This document shows positions 32,024 to 39,570 of a DNA stretch of 39,570 bases, piece after piece. A program made the translations under genes and the position numbers. The number at the start of each line of letters is the position of its first letter. Position 1 is the first letter of the stretch. The stretch is from contig BLLV01000183.1 of the NCBI GenBank assembly GCA_011959205.1, forward strand, positions 1 through 39,570, given 5' to 3'. Source of the stretch: Bacteroidaceae bacterium. Lineage in GTDB: Bacteria; Bacteroidota; Bacteroidia; Bacteroidales; Bacteroidaceae. Below the pieces are notes generated by a model, which saw nothing but the letters and a program-made list of their open reading frames with translations, was not told where the DNA came from and made no database searches.

Positions 32024-35000
32024 ATGAATAAAAAAACGAAACTGCTTTCAACTTTGGGGTTGTTGATAGTTATCATGTTTTTGTTATCATCAACAGCGAT
32101 AGCCCAATCTCTATCTATCAGCGGTAAGGTAATTGACAAAAAAAGTCAAGAGCCTGTCATTGGAGCCAGTGTATTGATAGAAGGTACTTCCAATGGCACT
32201 ATAACCGATTTAGATGGTAATTTTACACTTTCCAATGTTCCTTCTAAAGGAAATTTAGTGGTATCTTACATAGGTTATGCTACGCAAACCCTTCCTATTA
32301 ATGGAAAGACCGGTTTCAGTATTGTATTAGATGAAGATACGGAAACATTGGATGAAGTGGTTGTTGTGGGTTATGGCGTACAGAAAAAGGTAAATCTGAC
32401 CGGTTCGGTTTCTTCTGTGAAAGGAGATGCGTTGGAACATCGCCCGGTGGTAGATGCCACACAAAGTTTGCAAGGATTGGTTCCCGGGCTGCAAGTGAGC
32501 AATGGTGGTTCAGGCCGTCCCGGTGCTACCGGTTCTTTGAGTTTGCGCGGGCAAGGTAACTTGTCGGGAAATTCAGCTCCATACGTATTGGTGGATGGTG
32601 TGGAAATGGCTTTATCGGATGTAAATCCGAACGATATTGAAACTATTTCTGTATTGAAAGATGCGGCAGCTTGCGCTATTTACGGGGCACGTGCGGCTTA
32701 TGGTGTGATTCTGGTGACCACCAAGCATGGAGAAGAAGGAAAAATGCGTGCCAGCTATCAAGGTACATTGGGTTGGAGTGCTCCTACCGTGTTACCTGAT
32801 ATGGTTAACTCACTTGATTTTGTAAAATATTGGAATGACGGTGTCAGTAATACAGGCGCGGCGAACCGTATGTATAGTGAGCAGAAAATAGCGGACCTGG
32901 AACAATACATGAGAGATCCTTCCAGCATAAACCCATGGGGTGACTTGGCTCCCGGCGAGTCTTTGAACGCTGCTTTCGAGAATTCTGAACGCGGTTTGGG
33001 CAATACAGATTATTTTGACCTTCACTATAAAAATTATAGTTTCAAGCATAATCACAATCTTAGTTTTAGCGGGGGCAGTAAAAAAGCGCAGTATTATATT
33101 TCAGGAGGTTATTATAATGAAGAGGGCATTTTGCGTTATGCCGATATGGATTATACTCGTTATACAGTCAATGCTAACATAACTTCGGAACTGACTAAAT
33201 GGTTGAAACTGAAGTTGAATACTAAATTTATGCATTCGGACAACAGGACTCCCTTTAATAATGAAGACCCGAACAGTGGTCTTGACGGTGGTTTAAGTGA
33301 GGGATTTTATCACAGCTTGGCACGTTTCCGCCCTACAGTGTCGGTTGTAGATCCAAATGGGCATTTCACGGAATTGTCTATGATTCCTTATTTGCAAAGT
33401 GGAACTTATACAGATACACAGCGTGATAGATTCAATATCACCGCCGGTTTTGAATTGCAGCCATTGAAGAATTGGTTTATTTTCTTTGATTATACTTATA
33501 AGCAGATGAATCTGGAGTATGAAGCACTGAATGTGGCTCCCCATATTTATGAACAGGACAATAAAACCATGACGAAAGTCGCACGTTCGGAACTGGGCGT
33601 GGTAGAGAATGGCAAATTTACACGTACTTACGGACGTACTCGTTATCAGACTATTAATCTTTATACAAATTATCAGTTTACTTTGGCAGACCGGCATAAT
33701 TTTACTTTGATGGGCGGTTATCAAGAAGAAGATAATGATTATAGTTATCTGAAAAATTCCATTACGGGCTTATACTCTACCAATAATCCGAACTTGGGTA
33801 TGGGTACCGGTGACAAGGTGGTAGTAGATACTCGTAACGGATGGGCTACACGCGGCTTTTTCGGACGTATCAACTATGATTATGATGGCCGCTATCTGGT
33901 TGAACTGAATGGTCGTTATGACGGTTCTTCCCGTTTTGCCAGTAACAACCGATGGGGATTCTTTCCTTCTGCATCTTTAGGCTGGAATATCTATAGAGAG
34001 AAATTTATGGAACCTGCTTCCGGTTTCCTTTCCAATTTGAAACTGCGTGCGTCTTATGGTTTGCTGGGTAATCAGGCGAATGCCGGTTTATATACTTTCG
34101 CTTCCAACATGTCATTGAATGGTGGTTTGGGCGGATATATTTTTAATGATGGACGCCATATTTATACTAATCCGGCGGCTGTTATTGACCCTAATACCAC
34201 TTGGGAAAAGGTAGAGAGCAAGAACATCGGTTTGGATTTTGGCTTTTGGGGAAATGCCTTGACAGGAACGATAGATGTATTCCAGCGTGATACGAAAGAT
34301 ATGTTGGGCCCCGGTCAGGATTTTCCCGATATGTTTGGTGCAAAAGCTCCGCAAGCCAATAATGCCCGCATGCGTAACCGTGGTTGGGAATTGTCTTTGA
34401 ATTATAGGGGAAAAATAGGAAAAGATATTGATTATAGCATTGGAGGTTCTGTGTCGGATGCTGTTTCCGAGGTGACGGAATATGCCAACCCTACCAAAAA
34501 TGACCCTTATGGCAGTTGGTATACCGGACGTAAAGTAGGTGAAATATGGGGGTATCGGGCAGAAGGATTGATTCAGACGCAGGAGGAAGCGGATGCTTAT
34601 AATGCCGAATATGATTTGACTTACATCAGCGGAAAGGCATGGGAGCCGGGAGATGTGAAATATATGGACTTGAATGGTGATAAGGTTATTAACAGAGGAG
34701 ACAACAGACTGGTGGATGGCGATATGGGCGACCAGACCATTATCGGCAATACGACACCTCGTTACCAGTACACTTTCAATGGCAGTATCAGTTGGAAAGG
34801 TTTGAGTTTGAGTATGATGTTCCAAGGCGTAGGCAAGCGCGACTGGGTTGCAGGCGGTGCATATTTCTGGGGATTCGGTCCTTATGCCCAAGTAACGGTT
34901 TTCAAAGAGCACATGGATTATTGGAGACCGGATAATCCGGGAGCTTATTATCCGAAACCTTATATCAATTCGGCTGGTGGGGTAGGTCCTTATCAAAATA

Positions 35001-35278
35001 AGAATATACAACGTTCTGATTTGTACTTGCAAAATGCTGCTTATTGTCGTTTGAAAAACCTGACATTGAGTTATAACTTGCCTGATGTCTGGGTGCATAA
35101 AGTGGGATTACAGAAAGTACAGGTGTTCTTTTCCGGAGAAAACCTGCTTACATTCACCAAACTGAAAGGTATGTTTGACCCGGAAGCAATTTTTAGTTCC
35201 AATTCTTATACCAGCGAAGGAGGAAAGAACTATCCGATGAATCGTGTGTTGTCTTTAGGCTTTATTGTTAACTTATAA
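32024..35278 (+). CDS. SusC-like TonB-dependent outer-membrane glycan transporter
   Basis: This 1084-residue SusC-family porin has a signal peptide (about 1-28, ending AIAQ), a carboxypeptidase-regulatory-like domain (about 32-103, beginning SISGKVIDKKSQEPVIGASV), the DEVVVVGYGVQKK segment at 110-122, the plug with GARAAYGVILVTTKHG, and the beta-barrel. It imports an oligosaccharide with the SusD lipoprotein encoded 12 bases downstream. The sulfatase further on suggests a sulfated glycan. It shares the family layout with the susC at 151 but the barrels differ throughout, so this is not a recent duplication. Confidence 0.95.
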   Translation: MNKKTKLLSTLGLLIVIMFLLSSTAIAQSLSISGKVIDKKSQEPVIGASVLIEGTSNGTITDLDGNFTLSNVPSKGNLVVSYIGYATQTLPINGKTGFSIVLDEDTETLDEVVVVGYGVQKKVNLTGSVSSVKGDALEHRPVVDATQSLQGLVPGLQVSNGGSGRPGATGSLSLRGQGNLSGNSAPYVLVDGVEMALSDVNPNDIETISVLKDAAACAIYGARAAYGVILVTTKHGEEGKMRASYQGTLGWSAPTVLPDMVNSLDFVKYWNDGVSNTGAANRMYSEQKIADLEQYMRDPSSINPWGDLAPGESLNAAFENSERGLGNTDYFDLHYKNYSFKHNHNLSFSGGSKKAQYYISGGYYNEEGILRYADMDYTRYTVNANITSELTKWLKLKLNTKFMHSDNRTPFNNEDPNSGLDGGLSEGFYHSLARFRPTVSVVDPNGHFTELSMIPYLQSGTYTDTQRDRFNITAGFELQPLKNWFIFFDYTYKQMNLEYEALNVAPHIYEQDNKTMTKVARSELGVVENGKFTRTYGRTRYQTINLYTNYQFTLADRHNFTLMGGYQEEDNDYSYLKNSITGLYSTNNPNLGMGTGDKVVVDTRNGWATRGFFGRINYDYDGRYLVELNGRYDGSSRFASNNRWGFFPSASLGWNIYREKFMEPASGFLSNLKLRASYGLLGNQANAGLYTFASNMSLNGGLGGYIFNDGRHIYTNPAAVIDPNTTWEKVESKNIGLDFGFWGNALTGTIDVFQRDTKDMLGPGQDFPDMFGAKAPQANNARMRNRGWELSLNYRGKIGKDIDYSIGGSVSDAVSEVTEYANPTKNDPYGSWYTGRKVGEIWGYRAEGLIQTQEEADAYNAEYDLTYISGKAWEPGDVKYMDLNGDKVINRGDNRLVDGDMGDQTIIGNTTPRYQYTFNGSISWKGLSLSMMFQGVGKRDWVAGGAYFWGFGPYAQVTVFKEHMDYWRPDNPGAYYPKPYINSAGGVGPYQNKNIQRSDLYLQNAAYCRLKNLTLSYNLPDVWVHKVGLQKVQVFFSGENLLTFTKLKGMFDPEAIFSSNSYTSEGGKNYPMNRVLSLGFIVNL

Positions 35279-35290
35279 TTTTGCATTTTT

Positions 35291-37129
35291 ATGAAAAAAA
35301 GAAATATATTGTTAGGCTTGGTTTTGACTTTTGGTTTGACAGCTTGCTATGATTTGGATAAAATGCCTGAAGGCGTATTGTCTACAGCCGAACCTTTTCG
35401 CAGTACGGGAGAAATAAGGAATTATGTAGACCGTTACTATGAATATGGTGTGCGCACTCAAGGATTCATGGCCGGTGGTGGAGGGGGCATCGCGGGCAAT
35501 GATGCCAATAGTGATAATATGGGATCCGTGTCTCCCAATACCCGTTTGATGGGATTTAGTTCTTTGAGTGATGCCGTTTCTTTGGAAAACTATACGCATA
35601 TACGTAATATTAATTTCTTGATAAATAATGCGGATGATTGTCCGGAAAAAGGTAGTACGGAGTATAATCATCTGATGGGAGAGGCTTATTATTTCCGTGC
35701 TTGGTTTTATTATTCCATGTTCTCGGACTATGGCCGGTTGGCATGGGTGGACAAACCGCTTGATCCGGACATGGAAGTGATGATGTTGCCGCGTGAGAGC
35801 CGTACTTTCATTGCTGACAAGATCCTTGCCGATTTGGATATGGCTATTTCACTCATGAAAGAACAAAACAACTCCTCTTCCATGCGTTTGCATAAGGACG
35901 TAGCCCGTGCACTGAAGAGTGAGGTAGCTTTGTTTGAGGCTACTTGGGAGAAATGGCATTATGCCAAAGAGAAAGACAGGCCTGAGAAGTTTTATGATAC
36001 GGAGATAGGCGAAGCGGAATTGATGTCTAAGATAGACAATTACCTGGATCAGGCTATTACGGCTGCTGAAGAGATATGTCGGCGAGGTGTGTGGAGAATC
36101 TATAATACGGGAAACGTGCTGAACGATTATAGAGTTATCTTTGAAACACCCGATCTGGCCAACAATCCTGAGATCCTTTGGTTTAAGATGTATGATGGAG
36201 ACCAGGTGGGCAATAGTGTGACCCGTTATTTGAATACAGGAGGAGGGAACATCGGTGTTACCGCTTCTTTGGTGGATGATTACTTGACAATAGACGGACG
36301 TCCGTTAGTGGGCGACGAACTTCTGGCTGCCAAGCGTGTTTATTCTACCGAACTGCTTCCTACTGTCCGTGATCCACGTTTATCACAAACGGTAGCTTTG
36401 CCGGGACAACGCATGCAGCCTGAAAGAGGGAATCCATATATTGCAGGTTTTCCCTCGTTGGCAGGCGATGGATCTGCATTCGGAACAAATATGACCGGAT
36501 ATATCATGTTGAAGCATGTGCAAATAGACTATACCGGAGATTATATTTCAGAATATAAAGGTTCAACACCGGCTATTCAGTTCCGTTATGCTGATGTCTT
36601 GTTGAATTATGCAGAAGCATTGGCCGAAAAGAACGGAGCAGTCAATGCTGCCAAAATAATAGAAGTGTTGCATCCTCTGCGTGAACGTGCCGGTATGCCC
36701 GATGTTGATTTTGACCGAGAATATAATACGTCTGCTGATTATCCGTTTAAAAATCTGGATAAATATATTCAGGCTGTTCGCCGTGAACGCCGTGTGGAAA
36801 AGGCACTGGAAGGACGTCGTGTGTTTGATATCATGCGCTGGGCGGCTGCCGAAGAATTGATTATTGGTAAACGGGCGCATGGAGCTTTATTTACCGGAAG
36901 CAATCTGCCGGAACAATATGGATCGGAACTGAAGTATGATTTGAATTCAGGAAATAACATGTTTCTGACAGGAAAACCGGGTGATTCCGAACGTTATATC
37001 TTGCCGGTGCCCCCTTCAACCATGCCGGATGGGTGGCAGTTTAAGCCTAATAGAGATTACTTGCTTCCTATTCAGGAGCGCATGATTAATGTGATGGATG
37101 GTATGTGGGAGCAAAACCCCGGATGGTAA
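35291..37129 (+). CDS. SusD-like glycan-binding lipoprotein
   Basis: This 612-residue RagB/SusD-family surface lipoprotein acts as the lid of the SusC transporter. The lipobox LTAC has the acylated Cys at 19. The helical SusD core is recognisable from YTHIRNINFLINNADDCPEKG, YNHLMGEAYYFRAWFYYSMFSDYG and ALKSEVALFEATWEKW, and the C-terminal RYADVLLNYAEALAEKNGAVNAAK, RRERRVEKALEGRRVFDIMRWAA and NPGW elements are complete. Unlike the first susD in the window, it has no internal stop. It is 12 bases after susC and 29 before the sulfatase, so the three genes form an operon. Confidence 0.95.
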   Translation: MKKRNILLGLVLTFGLTACYDLDKMPEGVLSTAEPFRSTGEIRNYVDRYYEYGVRTQGFMAGGGGGIAGNDANSDNMGSVSPNTRLMGFSSLSDAVSLENYTHIRNINFLINNADDCPEKGSTEYNHLMGEAYYFRAWFYYSMFSDYGRLAWVDKPLDPDMEVMMLPRESRTFIADKILADLDMAISLMKEQNNSSSMRLHKDVARALKSEVALFEATWEKWHYAKEKDRPEKFYDTEIGEAELMSKIDNYLDQAITAAEEICRRGVWRIYNTGNVLNDYRVIFETPDLANNPEILWFKMYDGDQVGNSVTRYLNTGGGNIGVTASLVDDYLTIDGRPLVGDELLAAKRVYSTELLPTVRDPRLSQTVALPGQRMQPERGNPYIAGFPSLAGDGSAFGTNMTGYIMLKHVQIDYTGDYISEYKGSTPAIQFRYADVLLNYAEALAEKNGAVNAAKIIEVLHPLRERAGMPDVDFDREYNTSADYPFKNLDKYIQAVRRERRVEKALEGRRVFDIMRWAAAEELIIGKRAHGALFTGSNLPEQYGSELKYDLNSGNNMFLTGKPGDSERYILPVPPSTMPDGWQFKPNRDYLLPIQERMINVMDGMWEQNPGW

Positions 37130-37158
37130 GAGTTAGATTAAATTAATAGAGAAAAAAT

Positions 37159-38733
37159 ATGAGTAAAGTAACATCTGTATTATTATATTCTTTGACAGGA
37201 GCGGCGGTGTTGTCATCGCTGTCTTCCTGCAAGGAAAAGAAAGCCGAGGAGGCAAAGAAGCCAATGAATGTGGTCTATATCATGTGTGACGATCATTCCT
37301 ATCAGACGATCAGCGCATACGACCGACGTTATATTCAAACTCCTAATATTGACCGGATAGCCAATGAGGGAGTCCGTTTCACAAACAGTTTTGTGGCAAA
37401 CTCTCTGAGTGGTCCCAGCCGTGCCTGTATGCTGACAGGAAAGCATAGTCATGCCAATGGATTTACGGATAATACTACCACATTTGACGGTAGCCAGCAG
37501 ACTTTTCCGAAATTGCTGCAAGCTAATGGCTATCAGACTGCCATGATCGGTAAATGGCATCTGGTATCTGAGCCTACAGGATTTAACTATTGGGATATCC
37601 TGATAGGACAAGGGGATTATTATAATCCGAAATTTATCAAAAATGGTGAACGGGTACAACGGGAAGGCTATGCCACTAACATTGTGACGGATCTGGCCAT
37701 AAACTGGATGGATAGTATCCGGGACAGAAGTAAGCCGTTCTGTCTTTTTATTCATCACAAAGCCCCCCACCGCACATGGATGCCTGATCTTTGCGATCTC
37801 GATTTGTATAATGATGTGACTTATCCGATGCCCGAAAACTTCTATGATAAGTATGAAGGCAGAATTCCTGCATCTATGCAGGAAATGAGCATTATAAAGG
37901 ATATGGATTTGGTGTATGACCTGAAGATGGCGGATAAGGAGAACGAGATTCATACCACGACAGGACTGGAAGAAGCGGGTAGAAATATGTATAATGCTCT
38001 GAACCCTGAACAAAAGGCTGCTTGGGATAAACATTATGATCCTATCATTGCTAAATTCAAAAAAGACAAACTGACGGGTAAAGCCTTGGCTGAATGGAAA
38101 TACCAGCAATATATGCATGATTATATGCGGGTTATTCATTCTGTAGACCGTAATGTGGGGCGTGTCCTGAAATATTTGGAAGAGAATGGATTGATGGAGA
38201 ATACGATGATTGTTTATACTTCCGATCAGGGATTCTATATGGGGGAACATGGTTGGTTCGATAAACGTTTTATGTATGAAGAATCTTTCCGTACTCCTTT
38301 GCTGGTTCGTTTGCCGGGTGGAAAGAAAGGGGATGTGGATGAAATGGTACAGAATATTGATTACGGCCCCACTATATTGGATCTTGCAGGAGTGCAGGTG
38401 CCATCGGATATGCATGGAGTGTCTTTCCTGCCGTTACTGAAAGGGGAGAGAGTTCCCGATTGGCGTAAGTCATTGTATTACCATTTTTATGAGTATCCGG
38501 CCGAACATGCAGTCCGCCGTCATTATGGTGTACGTACGGATCGCTATAAACTGATGCATTTCTATAATGATATAGATTGTTGGGAACTATATGATTTGCA
38601 GGAAGATCCTATGGAGATGCACAATATTTACGGACAGTCCGGAACGGAAGAGCTGACTAAAGAACTGAAAGCGGAATTGTTACGTCTTCAGGTTCAGTAT
38701 GATGATCCTATTCGTGACATATACAAGGATTGA
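37159..38733 (+). CDS. S1-family sulfatase lipoprotein
   Basis: This 524-residue arylsulfatase-type enzyme removes sulfate from a glycan. A lipobox with Cys24 (LSSC) places it in the envelope. The activation signature is S84-G-P-S-R, the Ser type, so the formylglycine must be made by an anaerobic sulfatase-maturating enzyme, not encoded here. Metal-site residues Asp44-Asp45 (CDDHSYQT) and TSDQGFYMGEHGWFDK are present. The downstream part resembles N-acetylglucosamine-6-sulfatases of heparan or mucin loci (EESFRTPLLVRLPGG), but this subfamily call is tentative. It is the third gene of the susC-susD-sulfatase operon, with a terminator after it. Confidence 0.92.
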   Translation: MSKVTSVLLYSLTGAAVLSSLSSCKEKKAEEAKKPMNVVYIMCDDHSYQTISAYDRRYIQTPNIDRIANEGVRFTNSFVANSLSGPSRACMLTGKHSHANGFTDNTTTFDGSQQTFPKLLQANGYQTAMIGKWHLVSEPTGFNYWDILIGQGDYYNPKFIKNGERVQREGYATNIVTDLAINWMDSIRDRSKPFCLFIHHKAPHRTWMPDLCDLDLYNDVTYPMPENFYDKYEGRIPASMQEMSIIKDMDLVYDLKMADKENEIHTTTGLEEAGRNMYNALNPEQKAAWDKHYDPIIAKFKKDKLTGKALAEWKYQQYMHDYMRVIHSVDRNVGRVLKYLEENGLMENTMIVYTSDQGFYMGEHGWFDKRFMYEESFRTPLLVRLPGGKKGDVDEMVQNIDYGPTILDLAGVQVPSDMHGVSFLPLLKGERVPDWRKSLYYHFYEYPAEHAVRRHYGVRTDRYKLMHFYNDIDCWELYDLQEDPMEMHNIYGQSGTEELTKELKAELLRLQVQYDDPIRDIYKD

Positions 38734-38759
38734 TAATCTAATCTAACATAGCGTTAGGT

Positions 38760-38801
38760 ATTCCCGACTTTTCTTTTTCAAGAAGGTCGGGAATCTCTTT
38801 T
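38760..38801 (+). terminator. Terminator of the sulfatase operon
   Basis: ATTCCCGAC (38760-38768) pairs with GTCGGGAAT (38786-38794), extended inward by weaker pairs, followed by CTCTTTTT. The last codons and stop of the convergent regulator gene lie inside this hairpin. Confidence 0.7.
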
Positions 38802-39570
38802 TCTATAATCAGACGGGCTCATCCCTGTTGTATTCTTAAATATGGTACTAAAATTACGTGAATGCTTGAATCCCGATTGTTCTGCCACTTCGCCAATAGA
38901 TAATGTGGTAGTGTCTAGCAATTTACGTGCATGCTCCAGACGGCATTTGATGATGTATTCGCTGATGCCCATATCCATCATCCCTTTGGCTTTGTTGTAG
39001 AGTGACGCACGACTCATTCCCATTTGTTGTGCTATAAAATTAACGTCCATATTTACATTGCTGATATTTTCATTGATAATGCGGTTAAATTGGATCATTA
39101 GCTGCTCGTTGATATGATTCAGATTCTCTTGTTTTTGTATAGGGATATCTATGGTGGTATAGTAGTTTTTCACAAAATTGTGATTATGCATGATATTCTG
39201 TATCTGAATAGAGAGTAAATCCATGTCGAAAGGTTTGGTAATATAGGCTTCTGCTCCCATTTTATATCCTTCTTTCATACTGGCGTCATCGACGCAGGAA
39301 GTAAGTAAAATGACAGGCATGTAGTTCAAATCAGGCTTCTGTTTAATATAACGGCATAGTTCGAAACCATTCATACGGGGCATCTTGATGTCACTTAGTA
39401 CGATTTGGGGGCGTTGTGATGCAAGAATAGGAAGAGCTTCCATGCCGTCGTGGGCTTCGTATACTTTCTCAAACAGAACTTGTAGGTTACAAATCAAGTA
39501 ATTACATAAATCGCGATCATCTTCTACTATTAAAATGGAATGGAACTTCTCCATGTTTTCTTGTGAGTGT
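38778..39570 (-). CDS. Receiver-AraC regulator, probable C-terminal part of a hybrid two-component system (partial at window edge)
   Basis: A response-regulator receiver domain (about 115 residues, starting HSILIVEDDRDLCNYL, with phospho-acceptor Asp in VLSDIKMPRMNGFEL and Lys in ITKPFD) is followed by an AraC double helix-turn-helix (ISNVNMDVNFIAQQMGMSRASLYNKAKGMM, then SIGEVAEQSGFKHSRNFSTIFKNTTGMSPSDYRKR). The ATG at 39554 would give a free-standing 258-residue regulator, but the frame stays open for the five codons to the window edge. In Bacteroides this domain order is the C-terminal end of membrane-spanning hybrid sensors that sit beside sus-type loci and switch them on. The convergent position next to susC-susD-sulfatase fits control of that operon. 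Whether the sensor half exists lies outside the window. Confidence 0.88.
   Translation of the reverse strand, partial: HSQENMEKFHSILIVEDDRDLCNYLICNLQVLFEKVYEAHDGMEALPILASQRPQIVLSDIKMPRMNGFELCRYIKQKPDLNYMPVILLTSCVDDASMKEGYKMGAEAYITKPFDMDLLSIQIQNIMHNHNFVKNYYTTIDIPIQKQENLNHINEQLMIQFNRIINENISNVNMDVNFIAQQMGMSRASLYNKAKGMMDMGISEYIIKCRLEHARKLLDTTTLSIGEVAEQSGFKHSRNFSTIFKNTTGMSPSDYRKRDSRPS

Noticed and set aside
32024..37129. Second susC/susD pair as a recent duplicate of the first
   Set aside because: Only family-wide motifs are shared; barrels and SusD sequences differ throughout.
37213..38415. 400-codon minus-strand frame opposite the sulfatase
   Set aside because: Antisense to a clear sulfatase; the translation is rich in Ile, His and Arg without domains or signal.

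Overview
The window looks like chromosomal DNA of a gut Bacteroidales bacterium of the Bacteroides/Phocaeicola type. The evidence is two SusC/SusD outer-membrane glycan uptake pairs, a lipoprotein fucosidase, a lipoprotein sulfatase, the regulator end of a hybrid two-component system, and many start-proximal boxes of the form TAnnTTTG, the -7 element of Bacteroidota promoters. No rRNA, tRNA, CRISPR array or intact insertion sequence was seen.

Layout. (1) 1-7278: a fucose-related glycan locus with a susC-like gene, a susD-like gene broken by an in-frame TAG, and a GH29 fucosidase with its own promoter. (2) 7326-12039: ordinary genes, namely a thioesterase-dprA operon on the minus strand, then a tRNA-dihydrouridine synthase, an SPFH-domain membrane protein and a fucO-like lactaldehyde reductase. 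(3) 12040-24516: an accessory stretch of mixed composition. It holds a solitary AAA_13/RloC-like ATPase, hexapeptide acetyltransferases, a coiled-coil relic that may come from a mobilization gene, a divergent AraC/MFS efflux pair, an acetyltransferase-DUF1349-VOC operon divergent from a LuxR-type regulator, and a visibly GC-richer block of AraC regulator, flavin reductase, fused hydrolase-monooxygenase and fused carboxymuconolactone decarboxylase-cupin. (4) 24687-31808: DUF2851 on the minus strand, and on the plus strand a very tight run dapB, lepB, a second signal-peptidase-like gene, wbqC family, mannonate oxidoreductase and mannonate dehydratase, closed by a terminator. (5) 31890-39570: a second glycan locus with susC, susD and a sulfatase, convergent with a response-regulator/AraC gene that runs off the right edge.

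How the genes fit together. The fucosidase would release L-fucose from glycans imported by the first Sus pair, and the FucO-like enzyme would reduce lactaldehyde, the end product of fucose breakdown. The sulfatase and second Sus pair, beside mannonate genes, suggest but do not prove a sulfated, uronic-acid-containing substrate.

The observations most worth a second look are: the second signal peptidase paralogue, which lacks the catalytic serine, the catalytic lysine and a supporting serine; the solitary ATPase with a candidate anticodon-nuclease-like R-E-H triad; the AraC-linked redox/hydrolase cassette; the amber codon in susD; and two genes whose promoter box lies four bases from the ATG, predicting leaderless mRNAs.
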